Of a stretch of DNA of 64,000 bases, positions 44,868 to 52,974 are shown piece after piece (within the stretch, counting starts at the first letter, position 1; each line of letters begins with the position of its first letter). The DNA lies in the NCBI GenBank assembly GCA_947381945.1, contig CANCXM010000011.1:19468-83467 (forward strand), in the 5' to 3' direction. This DNA is from an uncultured Muribaculaceae bacterium (GTDB lineage Bacteria; Bacteroidota; Bacteroidia; Bacteroidales; Muribaculaceae). The translations under genes were made by a program, and so were the position numbers. A model generated the notes under the pieces. It was not told the origin of the DNA and did not search any database. It saw only the letters and a program-made list of their open reading frames with translations.

Positions 44868-46667
44868 ATGAAACGTTTCATCCTATTTATATTGCTTGCC
44901 GTGCTCGTCGGCCCCTTGGCTCTTCGGGCAGAGGTAAGCTTCACAGTCAAGCCGCCGACCCGCGTCTATGAGGGCCAGCGTTTCCCCGTGACCTTCCGTC
45001 TCTCGAACGCCGAAGGTTCCGATCTGAAGGTATCGCAAATCAACGGCTGTACCCTCCTCTACGGTCCCTCGGTGTCGACATCGCAGAGCTATCAGGTGGT
45101 CAACGGAAAGGCATCATCCTCTTCCGCGACTGAATATACCTACTACTACAAGGCCGACAAGCCGGGCACTTTCACTATCCCGGCTGCCACTGTCGTTGCC
45201 GACGGAAAACGCTACTCGACAAAGGCTGTGACATTCACCATCTATGACAATGACGCGGCAAACACACCGGCGTCACAACGCCCCGTGGATGTAAACGATG
45301 TCGACACGCAGGCCGCAGGCCGACGCGTCAACAGTGATGATGTCTTCGTGAGAATCATTCTTTCAAAATCGTCAGCCTACGAGCAGGAGGCAATCGGTTG
45401 CACGATAAAACTTTACACCAAGTACAGCATCTCCTCCTTCCTCCCCACCCGTCAGCCCGCATTCGACGGTTTCCTGATTCAGGAAGTCGACCTCCAGCCT
45501 TCGCTCAATCAGGTAGAAACCTACAACGGTCAGAACTATATGACCGCCATCCTTAAAAAGTGTATCATCTTCCCGCAGAAGAGCGGAAAGCTCACCATCA
45601 ACTCCGGCAACTACGACATATCAGTCGTTCAGTACGACAACGTAAACATGGGCATGTTCCAGGTGCGTCAGCCCAAGGAGGCCAAAATCAAGGTCAACTC
45701 CAACTCCGCTTCAATCAACATCCTTCCTCTCCCCCAGCCTCAGCCGGAAGGTTTCGCCGGAGCTGTCGGAACCTTCAAGGTTGACAGCCGTCTTGTCGGA
45801 AACTCTTTCCGCACCAATGACCCCGCCACTCTCATCTACACAATCAGCGGTACCGGCAACATCAAGTATGTCAAGGAGCCTGTCATCGACTTCCCCTCTG
45901 AATTCGAGCAGTACACTCCGAAGAGCGACATTCAGGCCACCGTGCAGGGCAATGATGTCACCGGCAGTATGACTGTTGAATACACCTTCGTCCCCCAAAG
46001 CGTAGGTGACTTCACCATCGGCAGCGACAAGTTTGTCTACTTCAATCCTCAGACCAAACAGTATGTGACGCTCAACACCCCCACCTATCCCATCAAGGTT
46101 GCAAAGGGTGTCTCAGCTCCCGTCACCGCTGACCAGAAGGATGTCGAGAACAAGAATTCCGACATACGTCATATATACCTCGGCGACAAGAATCCCGCCA
46201 AGGAACATTCAATGGTCGTCCTCCAGTCGTGGTACTGGTTCCTCTATCTCGGCCTCCTCATCATCGCGATAGCTCTCATCGTCATGAACCGCCGCAATGC
46301 CCGTCTGAACGCCGACATCACCGGCCGCAAGACAGCGAAGGCAAGCAAGGTTGCACGCCGCCGCCTCAAAGCAGCCGAAGGCTTCATGAAAGCCGGCGAC
46401 AGCGACAAGTTCTACGAAGAAATGCTCCGCGCTCTTTGGGGCTACCTCTCCGACAAACTCGCAATGCCCGTCTCCCAGCTCTCGCGCGACAATATCTCGG
46501 CTACACTTTCGTCGAAAGGCTACTCCGAGGAGAGCACCGAAGCCATTGTCTCCGTCCTTGACGACTGCGAGATGGCACGCTACACACCCGACAGCTCAAG
46601 CCGGATGGACAGCGTGTTTGAACGTGGTGTCAATGCCATTAACCAACTTGAAAGCAACAGAAAATGA
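44868..46667 (+). CDS. batD: BatD oxygen-tolerance protein
   Basis: 599 aa. A signal peptide (MKRFILFILLAVLVGPLALRA) precedes tandem beta-sandwich domains with the BatD pattern VSFTVKPPTRVYEGQRFPVTFRLSNAEGSDLKVSQINGCTLLYGPSVSTSQS. One membrane helix (about 450-468, WYWFLYLGLLIIAIALIVM) is followed by a cytoplasmic helical region (ARRRLKAAEGFMKAGDSDKFYEEMLRALWGYLSDKL). It probably presents periplasmic domains to the BatA/B complex. It overlaps batE by 4 bp. Confidence 0.92.
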   Translation: MKRFILFILLAVLVGPLALRAEVSFTVKPPTRVYEGQRFPVTFRLSNAEGSDLKVSQINGCTLLYGPSVSTSQSYQVVNGKASSSSATEYTYYYKADKPGTFTIPAATVVADGKRYSTKAVTFTIYDNDAANTPASQRPVDVNDVDTQAAGRRVNSDDVFVRIILSKSSAYEQEAIGCTIKLYTKYSISSFLPTRQPAFDGFLIQEVDLQPSLNQVETYNGQNYMTAILKKCIIFPQKSGKLTINSGNYDISVVQYDNVNMGMFQVRQPKEAKIKVNSNSASINILPLPQPQPEGFAGAVGTFKVDSRLVGNSFRTNDPATLIYTISGTGNIKYVKEPVIDFPSEFEQYTPKSDIQATVQGNDVTGSMTVEYTFVPQSVGDFTIGSDKFVYFNPQTKQYVTLNTPTYPIKVAKGVSAPVTADQKDVENKNSDIRHIYLGDKNPAKEHSMVVLQSWYWFLYLGLLIIAIALIVMNRRNARLNADITGRKTAKASKVARRRLKAAEGFMKAGDSDKFYEEMLRALWGYLSDKLAMPVSQLSRDNISATLSSKGYSEESTEAIVSVLDDCEMARYTPDSSSRMDSVFERGVNAINQLESNRK

Positions 46668-47443
46668 AACATATATTCTCACTGCTCATCATAATTGCCT
46701 GCTGCTTTTCGGCAAAATCAGAGTCTTCTCTTATCCAGCAGGCGGATTCAGCCTACACAGCCGACAATTTCAAGGAAGCTGCCGACACCTATCTTCATGT
46801 CATCGCCACCGAGGGCACATCAGCAACCCTCCAATACAATCTCGGCAACTGCTATTACCGTCTCGGCGAGATGGGCAAGGCGATTCTTGCCTACGAGCGC
46901 GCCCTGCGTCTCGATCCCACTTTCGATGATGCGCGCAACAACCTTGACTTCGTGAATTCAAGGATAGCCGACCGTCCCGGTGAGCGCGGCACCTTCCTCG
47001 GCAATGCTCTCGATGCCGCCGCCAACTCATCACGCTCCAACGTCTGGGCGTGGCTGGCATTCGCTTGCTTCACCCTCACAATCCTCGGTGCGCTGGCCTA
47101 CATATTCTCTTCTGCCGTCGCCGTCCGCAAAGTCGGTTTCTTCGGAGGCTTCCTCACTCTCCTCGGATGTTTCTGCTTCGTCTATCTCGCCTTCCGTTCG
47201 GCTGCCATCGCCACTGCCGACAATGTCGCCATCATAACCTCGCCTTCAACAATCCTCTCGACAAGCCCCCGTGTCCCGAAGGACCGCACTCAGGAAGCGA
47301 TGCTTCTTCATGAGGGAACCCGCGTTGAAATCCTTGATTCAGTACGCTCAACCACTGATTCAATCAATTCTCTGTGGTATGACGTGCAGGTTGACAATGC
47401 ACACCGTGCATGGATCAACGCAGCCGCCGTAGAGAAAATCTGA
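46664..47443 (+). CDS. batE: BatE TPR/SH3 protein
   Basis: 259 aa. Signal peptide (MKHIFSLLIIIACCFSAKS), a TPR unit (residues about 25-100, ATLQYNLGNCYYRLGEMGKAILAYERALRLDPTFDDARNNL), two membrane helices (about 124-145 and 152-175) and a C-terminal SH3-like domain (about 190-258, VPKDRTQEAMLLHEGTRVEILDSV..WYDVQVDNAHRAWINAAAVEKI). Last gene of the Bat operon. The SH3 domain may contact peptidoglycan. Confidence 0.9.
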   Translation: MKHIFSLLIIIACCFSAKSESSLIQQADSAYTADNFKEAADTYLHVIATEGTSATLQYNLGNCYYRLGEMGKAILAYERALRLDPTFDDARNNLDFVNSRIADRPGERGTFLGNALDAAANSSRSNVWAWLAFACFTLTILGALAYIFSSAVAVRKVGFFGGFLTLLGCFCFVYLAFRSAAIATADNVAIITSPSTILSTSPRVPKDRTQEAMLLHEGTRVEILDSVRSTTDSINSLWYDVQVDNAHRAWINAAAVEKI

Positions 47444-47654
47444 GAGCGGGGATGGGTTTAATTATTGTCACTCAAAAGGTTATTTTAAGAATGAAAAGTT
47501 CAAAATAAAAACGTGTTTTAAAACATAGATTTTTTTTCATCTTTTATTTGCCTGAATAGAAATTAAACCCTAATTTAGTGACGTGGAAATCAAATTTACA
47601 AACCCCACACATACAACAAAACTCAGTATTAACCCCCAAACACCTATAAGTATC

Positions 47655-47915
47655 ATGACTAAAACTATCTCGTTCAACGATCTCCGTCGCATCAAAGACA
47701 GTCTGCCCGATGGTTCAATCCGCCTGATAGCCGACAAACTTAACGTTACCCCCCAGACAGTCAGAAACTACTTCGGTGGCACAAACTATGAATTCGGTAA
47801 GAACTGTGGCGTTCACATTGAACCGGGCCCCAACGGCGGTATTGTAGTCCTCGACGACACTACCATTTATGATATGGCACTCGAAATTCTCCAGGGACAG
47901 AACAAGGAAGAGTAA
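47655..47915 (+). CDS. Small DNA-binding protein (helix-turn-helix)
   Basis: An upstream ATG at 47583 would add 24 polar residues; the ATG at 47655 gives MTKTISFNDLRRIKDSLPDGSIRLIADKLNVTPQTVRNYFGG, the usual N-terminus of the Bacteroidales family (86 aa). The IADKLNVTPQTVRNYF segment is a helix-turn-helix; the rest ends DDTTIYDMALEILQG. It is probably a nucleoid-associated or regulatory protein. A terminator follows 24 bp after the stop. Confidence 0.75.
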   Translation: MTKTISFNDLRRIKDSLPDGSIRLIADKLNVTPQTVRNYFGGTNYEFGKNCGVHIEPGPNGGIVVLDDTTIYDMALEILQGQNKEE

Positions 47916-47939
47916 TCATCACAAAACAGGAAAATATCA

Positions 47940-47988
47940 ACGAAAGGACAAAAAGACGCTGCTTGACAACGACTTTTTGTCCTTTCGT
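47940..47988 (+). terminator. Terminator after the small DNA-binding gene
   Basis: A perfect 16-bp stem (47940-47955 with 47973-47988), 17-nt loop and T-rich tail, just after the stop at 47915. Confidence 0.85.
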
Positions 47989-48026
47989 CCGTTTTAATAA
48001 TGATATTCGTATTATAATCATCATTA

Positions 48027-49172
48027 ATGACTCCCATGCAGCCTGACAGATTCATAACCATCGCCATTCATACTTACGAAAAGGCACACCAGTTGAAAAA
48101 CATCCTCGAATGTGAAGGCATCGAGGTCGCGCTCCAGAATGTCAATCTCACTAATCCTGTCGTATCATCCGGCATAAGGGTTAGAATCCACGAATGTGAC
48201 CTCCCGATGGCACTTAGACTGATTGAGAACATCGAGATTTTCTCGCCCGAAGCGGTCAGGGAATGTCCCGACGGAGGGCCGGAGATACTGGTACCGACCG
48301 ACTTCTCTACCTCCTCGGTCCAAGCCTGCTTCCTCGCCTTCCACATAGCCTCCATCCACAAGGCCCGCATCAAACTCCTCCACTCATTCTTCGACCCTAT
48401 CGTTGCCAACAGCGCATCGCTCCAGTTGTCGGACTCCATGACCTTCGACGGCACCGCCGATGTTGTCGAGCAGATTGAGGAGGACAAGACCCTCACGGAA
48501 ATCAGCAAAAAGCAGATGAAGGAGTTCGAGGCAAAATTGCGTGAGAAAATCAAGGACGGCATCATCCCTCCGGTCATGTTCTCATCAGAAATCACTGAAG
48601 GACTTCCCGAAGAGGTCATCAACAGCTACTCATCCTCCCACCATCCCTTCCTCATCGTCATGGGAACCCGTGGCACCGACAAGCAGAACCGCGCGATGCT
48701 CGGGAGCGTGACGGCGGAAGTGCTTGACACCTGTCGCTCGACCGTCCTCACCGTCCCTGAATCGCTGCGTTTCAAACGCACCGACGAAATCCGCGAGGTA
48801 GTCTATTTCGCTTCCTCAAAGCAGCAGGACATCCTTGCGCTCGATGCCCTTTACCGTCTCTTCCCGGATTGCGCGCTCTCGGTCAACCTCACATCTCTCC
48901 CGACCAAAAGGAAACCCGACGGCGACCCCGCTGCAATAGCCAACCTCCTCGACTATTGCCGCAAGAACTATCCGGCCTATACGTTCAAATCAGTTAGCCT
49001 CTCCCTTTCCCACGAGATGGAGGAATTCGAGGGCCTCGACAAGGAGCTGCACGTCGACATGATTGCAGTCCCCACCCCGCGCAAAAATATATTCGCACGC
49101 CTCTTCAACCCGACCCTCGCGCATAAGCTCCTCTTCCACTCCGACATCCCGATGCTCTCGATTCCCGTATAA
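48027..49172 (+). CDS. Universal stress protein with N-terminal DUF2007 domain
   Basis: 381 aa. Residues about 8-75 match DUF2007 (FITIAIHTYEKAHQLKNILECEGIEVALQNVNLTNPVVSSGIRVRIHECDLPMALRLIE). From about residue 84 a Usp fold follows (EILVPTDFSTSSVQACFLAFHIASIHKARIKLLHSFF ... FLIVMGTRGTDKQNRAMLGSVTAEVLDTCRSTVLTVPE), with the nucleotide-binding G-x2-G-x9-G(S/T)-like stretch near GTRGTDKQNRAMLGSV. A second, degenerate Usp repeat forms the C-terminal part. A second ATG at 48036 could be the start. Role: stress or energy sensing, unknown partner. Confidence 0.82.
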   Translation: MTPMQPDRFITIAIHTYEKAHQLKNILECEGIEVALQNVNLTNPVVSSGIRVRIHECDLPMALRLIENIEIFSPEAVRECPDGGPEILVPTDFSTSSVQACFLAFHIASIHKARIKLLHSFFDPIVANSASLQLSDSMTFDGTADVVEQIEEDKTLTEISKKQMKEFEAKLREKIKDGIIPPVMFSSEITEGLPEEVINSYSSSHHPFLIVMGTRGTDKQNRAMLGSVTAEVLDTCRSTVLTVPESLRFKRTDEIREVVYFASSKQQDILALDALYRLFPDCALSVNLTSLPTKRKPDGDPAAIANLLDYCRKNYPAYTFKSVSLSLSHEMEEFEGLDKELHVDMIAVPTPRKNIFARLFNPTLAHKLLFHSDIPMLSIPV

Positions 49173-49212
49173 AATATACGCCTGTTGAGGCTCTCATTCG
49201 GCATTTTTTTTG

Positions 49213-49220
49213 TAATTTTG
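49213..49220 (+). promoter_or_regulatory. Bacteroidota -7 box (TAATTTTG) for the purM-type gene
   Basis: TAATTTTG matches TAnnTTTG 61 bp before the chosen ATG at 49282, which rules out a TTG start far upstream and gives a normal leader. Confidence 0.6.
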
Positions 49221-49281
49221 CAAAAATTTAATTTAAACCAACCACCCCTCACATTTGTTGAACTTTCAATTACGAGACATT

Positions 49282-50448
49282 ATGAGTGACCAGCGCTATA
49301 ATCTTCGCGGTGTTTCAGCCTCCAAGGAGGATGTCCATAACGCAATTAAAAATGTTGACAAGGGCATTTTCCCACACGCATTCTGTAAAATCATCCCTGA
49401 CATCCTCGGTGGAGATCCGGAATGGTGCAACATCATGCATGCCGACGGAGCAGGAACAAAATCCTCGCTTGCCTACGCCTACTGGCGCGAGACCGGCGAC
49501 CTTTCCGTATGGAAGGGTATCGCGCAGGACGCTCTTGTCATGAACATCGACGACCTCCTCTGTGTCGGTGCTGTCGACAATATTCTCGTTTCATCTACAA
49601 TTGGCCGAAACAAGAACCTCATCCCCGGCGAAGTTATTTCTGCAATCATCAACGGCACGGAGGAACTCCTCGCCACTCTCCGCGAAATGGGTGTCGGCAT
49701 CTACTCTACCGGCGGTGAGACCGCCGACGTGGGCGACCTCGTCCGCACAATCATCGTCGACTCTACGGTGACTTGCCGTATGCGTCGCGCCGATGTCATC
49801 AACAACGCCAACATCAAGGCCGGCGACGTCATCGTGGGCCTCGCATCCTTCGGTCAGGCAAAATACGAAGACCGCTACAACGGTGGCATGGGCAGCAACG
49901 GACTCACCTCCGCCCGCCACGACGTCTTCGCCAAATATCTCGCCGAAAAATATCCCGAGACATTTGATGCTGCAGTTCCCGAAGATCTCGTCTACTCAGG
50001 CTCAAAGCACCTCACCGACGAAGTCGAAGGCACAGGCCTGACAGCCGGACAGCTCGTGCTCTCTCCCACCCGCACCTACGCTCCCGTCATCAAGAAACTC
50101 CTCAGCGACATGCGCGACGAGATTGACGGTATGGTCCACTGCACAGGAGGTGCCCAGACCAAGGTGCTCCACTTTGTCGAGAACAAACACGTCATCAAAG
50201 ACAATCTTTTCCCCGTTCCCCCGCTCTTCGAACTCATCCAGAAGGAAAGCGGCACACCGTGGAGCGAGATGTATAAGGTCTTCAACATGGGCCACCGCAT
50301 GGAGATTTATGTCCGTCCCGAAGCAGCCGCCAAGGTGATGGAAATCGCAGCAGGATTCGGCATCGAGTCACGCATTGTCGGCCGCGTTGAGGACGCACCG
50401 TCCAACCGTCTCACCATCAAGTCGGAAGCCGGAGTGTTCGAGTATTGA
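49282..50448 (+). CDS. purM: Phosphoribosylformylglycinamidine cyclo-ligase, Bacteroidota type
   Basis: 388 aa from ATG 49282 (upstream TTG codons at 49255-49260 ignored). PurM makes aminoimidazole ribonucleotide in purine synthesis. The AIR-synthase N-domain has HADGAGTKSSLAY and MNIDDLLCVGA (the conserved D-D metal motif), followed by GGETADVGDLV; the C-domain has GLASFGQAKYEDRYNGGMGSNGLTSARHDVFAK and GTGLTAGQLVLSPTRTYAPVIK with VHCTGGAQTKVLHF. It is longer and rather divergent from E. coli PurM, as is usual in Bacteroidota; an AIR-synthase-related role is the alternative. Confidence 0.78.
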   Translation: MSDQRYNLRGVSASKEDVHNAIKNVDKGIFPHAFCKIIPDILGGDPEWCNIMHADGAGTKSSLAYAYWRETGDLSVWKGIAQDALVMNIDDLLCVGAVDNILVSSTIGRNKNLIPGEVISAIINGTEELLATLREMGVGIYSTGGETADVGDLVRTIIVDSTVTCRMRRADVINNANIKAGDVIVGLASFGQAKYEDRYNGGMGSNGLTSARHDVFAKYLAEKYPETFDAAVPEDLVYSGSKHLTDEVEGTGLTAGQLVLSPTRTYAPVIKKLLSDMRDEIDGMVHCTGGAQTKVLHFVENKHVIKDNLFPVPPLFELIQKESGTPWSEMYKVFNMGHRMEIYVRPEAAAKVMEIAAGFGIESRIVGRVEDAPSNRLTIKSEAGVFEY

Positions 50449-50544
50449 TTCTATGGCCCGGAAGGGCCGGAATCCCGAATCCCTCTGTCTCACCGGCAGG
50501 ATGTTGACATAACTTGATTCATAACATTAATCAACATATTTACT

Positions 50545-51939
50545 ATGAGAAGAGGGATTCTCACCGCACTCGCCGTCATTGGCCTTGGCGCATTGACATT
50601 TTCATGTGGAGGAAACGGCAATAATGCCGGAAACGGATCAGCAAAAGCTGTCAGCCATAAGCTGCCCGACACTCTCCGTGTGGCCACACTTTACAGTCCT
50701 GAAGCCTACTTCATCTACCGAGGTCAGGAGATGGGATACGACTATGAGCTTGTCACCGCGCTTGCCGCCGACAAGGACATGACATTGAAGATGGAAATCG
50801 CGCCGTCGCTATCCCGCGCCATCGAGATGCTCGATTCCGGATTGGTCGACCTGATTGCCTACGAAGTGCCTGTAACGGCTGAATACAAGGACCGCGTTGT
50901 CCCCTGCGGTCCGGAAAACATAACCACACAGGTGCTCGTGCAGCCCAAAAAGGGTGAGGAGGAACTGATAACTGATGTCACCGACCTCGTCGGGAAAGAT
51001 GTCTACGTCGAGTCCGACTCGAAATACGAAGCCCGTATCCGCAATCTCAATCAGGAGGTCGGAGGTGGAATCAACATCCACACCGTCGACCGCGACACGA
51101 TGATTACCGAGGACCTCATTGCAATGGTCAGTGAGGGGAAAATCCCCCTTACGGTTGTCGACAGCGATATTGCCCGCATCAACAAGACCTACTACAATGA
51201 CCTTGACATCACCCTCCCCCTGAGCTTCGAGCAGCGTTCGAGCTGGGCAGTGGCCCCCGATAAAGCATGGCTCGGCGATAGCATCAACGCATGGCTCAAC
51301 AGCGAGAATCCGCGGCAGGAACAGGCTCAGCTCCTCAAACGCTATTTCGAGCTCAGCAAGAACGACCCGAATGCGAAATACTATGCGCTGAACGGCCCCG
51401 GAGTGTCGCCTTTCGACCACCTCTTCAAGCGCTACGCAGCCGACTATGACTGGGATTGGAAACTCCTTGCATCCCAGGCCTACGTCGAAAGCAAATTCGA
51501 CTCGACAGCCGTATCGTGGGCAGGAGCAAGAGGTCTGATGCAGATAATGCCGAGAACGGCCAAGGGCTACGGAGCTTCCGCAAAAAGCGTCATGAAGAAC
51601 GACGTGGCGATTGAAACCGCCCTCAAGTTCCTCAACGACCTCGACCGCCAGCTCACAAAACTTGTACCTGACGAGAAAGAGCGCAAGAAATTTGTCATCG
51701 CCTCCTATAATTCCGGACTCGGACATGTGAAAGACGCCATCAATCTGGCTAAGAAATACGGATTGAATCCTCAGAAATGGGACAACAATGTCGCAAAGGC
51801 CATCCTCTGGAAATCCAATCCGAAATACTACAAGGACCCGGTGGTGAAATTCGGATACTCACGCGGACGCGAGACCTACGACTACGTCAACCGTGTCTAT
51901 GCCTTCTACAACAAGGCCAAGACAAAGGCTGTGGCATAA
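50545..51939 (+). CDS. MltF-like membrane-bound lytic transglycosylase lipoprotein
   Basis: 464 aa. Signal MRRGILTALAVIGLGALTFSC predicts a lipid-anchored protein. Residues about 45-280 form a periplasmic solute-binding-like (SBP_bac_3) domain; the C-terminal SLT domain (about 300-430) has LASQAYVESKFDSTAVSWAGARGLMQIMPRTAKGYG, with catalytic Glu315. It cleaves the glycan strands of peptidoglycan with 1,6-anhydro ring formation. It begins 96 bp after the purM stop, with a small GC-rich hairpin between them. Confidence 0.88.
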   Translation: MRRGILTALAVIGLGALTFSCGGNGNNAGNGSAKAVSHKLPDTLRVATLYSPEAYFIYRGQEMGYDYELVTALAADKDMTLKMEIAPSLSRAIEMLDSGLVDLIAYEVPVTAEYKDRVVPCGPENITTQVLVQPKKGEEELITDVTDLVGKDVYVESDSKYEARIRNLNQEVGGGINIHTVDRDTMITEDLIAMVSEGKIPLTVVDSDIARINKTYYNDLDITLPLSFEQRSSWAVAPDKAWLGDSINAWLNSENPRQEQAQLLKRYFELSKNDPNAKYYALNGPGVSPFDHLFKRYAADYDWDWKLLASQAYVESKFDSTAVSWAGARGLMQIMPRTAKGYGASAKSVMKNDVAIETALKFLNDLDRQLTKLVPDEKERKKFVIASYNSGLGHVKDAINLAKKYGLNPQKWDNNVAKAILWKSNPKYYKDPVVKFGYSRGRETYDYVNRVYAFYNKAKTKAVA

Positions 51940-52005
51940 GGACCAGACAGTCAACCAACTTCTATAACAACCCTTTTTACTAACTCATCACTTTACATTA
52001 TTCTA

Positions 52006-52554
52006 ATGAAAAAACGCTTTTTACCCGTTGCAATCGTACTGACACTTTGCGGTTCGATGCTCACCACCTCCTGTATCGGCAGCTTCGCCCTCACCAACAA
52101 GCTCCTGAGCTGGAACCAGCAGATTGACAACAAGTTCGTCAACGAACTCGTATTCATCGCCTTCTGGATTGTACCTGTCTATGAAGTGGCTGCCCTCGCC
52201 GACGTTCTCGTCATCAACTCAATCGAATTCTGGAGCGGTGACAATCCCGTGGCCTGCGGAACAAAGGTCATTGACGGTAAGGACGGACGCTATATCGTCG
52301 AATGTGACGGAAAGGGATACACCATCACATCTGAAAACGACAAATCAGTCGTACGTCTCGACTTCGATAAGGAAGACCAGAGCTGGAGCGTAGCTCTCCC
52401 GAACGGTGAAAACTACGAACTTGTGACCTTCATTGACGAAACCCATGTCTCAGTTCCCGGCATGGACGGCTCACGCAACGTGGTTGAGCTTTCTGAAAAC
52501 GGTCTCATGGCCTACCGTCAGATGATGAACGAAAGCCTCATGGCTGCAAGATAA
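52006..52554 (+). CDS. DUF3332 family lipoprotein
   Basis: 182 aa. MKKRFLPVAIVLTLCGSMLTTSC is a lipoprotein signal. The segment CIGSFALTNKLLSWNQQIDNKFVNELVFIAFWIVPVYEVAALADVLVINSIEFWSG matches DUF3332, which combines a short helix-rich part with a hydrophobic stretch. The C-terminal half is predicted beta. Its function is unknown; it is 12 bp before the VanZ-like gene. Confidence 0.82.
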   Translation: MKKRFLPVAIVLTLCGSMLTTSCIGSFALTNKLLSWNQQIDNKFVNELVFIAFWIVPVYEVAALADVLVINSIEFWSGDNPVACGTKVIDGKDGRYIVECDGKGYTITSENDKSVVRLDFDKEDQSWSVALPNGENYELVTFIDETHVSVPGMDGSRNVVELSENGLMAYRQMMNESLMAAR

Positions 52555-52566
52555 GCCCGAGAAAAT

Positions 52567-52974
52567 ATGAAACATCTGCGATGGATTCCACCCTATCAGC
52601 TTACGCTTGCGGTGGGCATCGTCATACTCTATCTTACCCTCCTTCCCAAACCATTTGGGGAGGAGGATATTCCTTTATTTCCGGGAGCCGACAAGATTGC
52701 ACACTGCTGCATGTTCGGCGGCCTGGCGCTTACATATATATTCGAACGTCACCGCGCAGGGCGCACCATCAATCTCCGTGGCGCGTTCATTGCCGTCGTC
52801 TGGGTTTGTGTTTTCGGAATCGCCGTTGAATTCATGCAGAATGCCATGCACATAGGGCGCAGCGGTGACATCGCCGATGCTGTCGCCGACACCATCGGAG
52901 CTTTTGCTGCGATCCCGCTCTGCTATGCCCTACATTGGATCAACGTCGTAGTAAAGCACGGCACCGGAAAGTAG
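52567..52974 (+). CDS. VanZ family membrane protein
   Basis: 135 aa with four membrane helices: about 10-26, 41-61, 75-95 and 104-125. The VanZ-like pattern PGADKIAHCCMFGGLALTYIF and IAVEFMQNAMHIGRSGDIADAVADTIGAF is clear. VanZ-type proteins are poorly understood envelope proteins, some linked to glycopeptide resistance. The last 45 bp overlap the convergent 3' end of priA, so both genes share coding DNA on opposite strands. Confidence 0.85.
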   Translation: MKHLRWIPPYQLTLAVGIVILYLTLLPKPFGEEDIPLFPGADKIAHCCMFGGLALTYIFERHRAGRTINLRGAFIAVVWVCVFGIAVEFMQNAMHIGRSGDIADAVADTIGAFAAIPLCYALHWINVVVKHGTGK

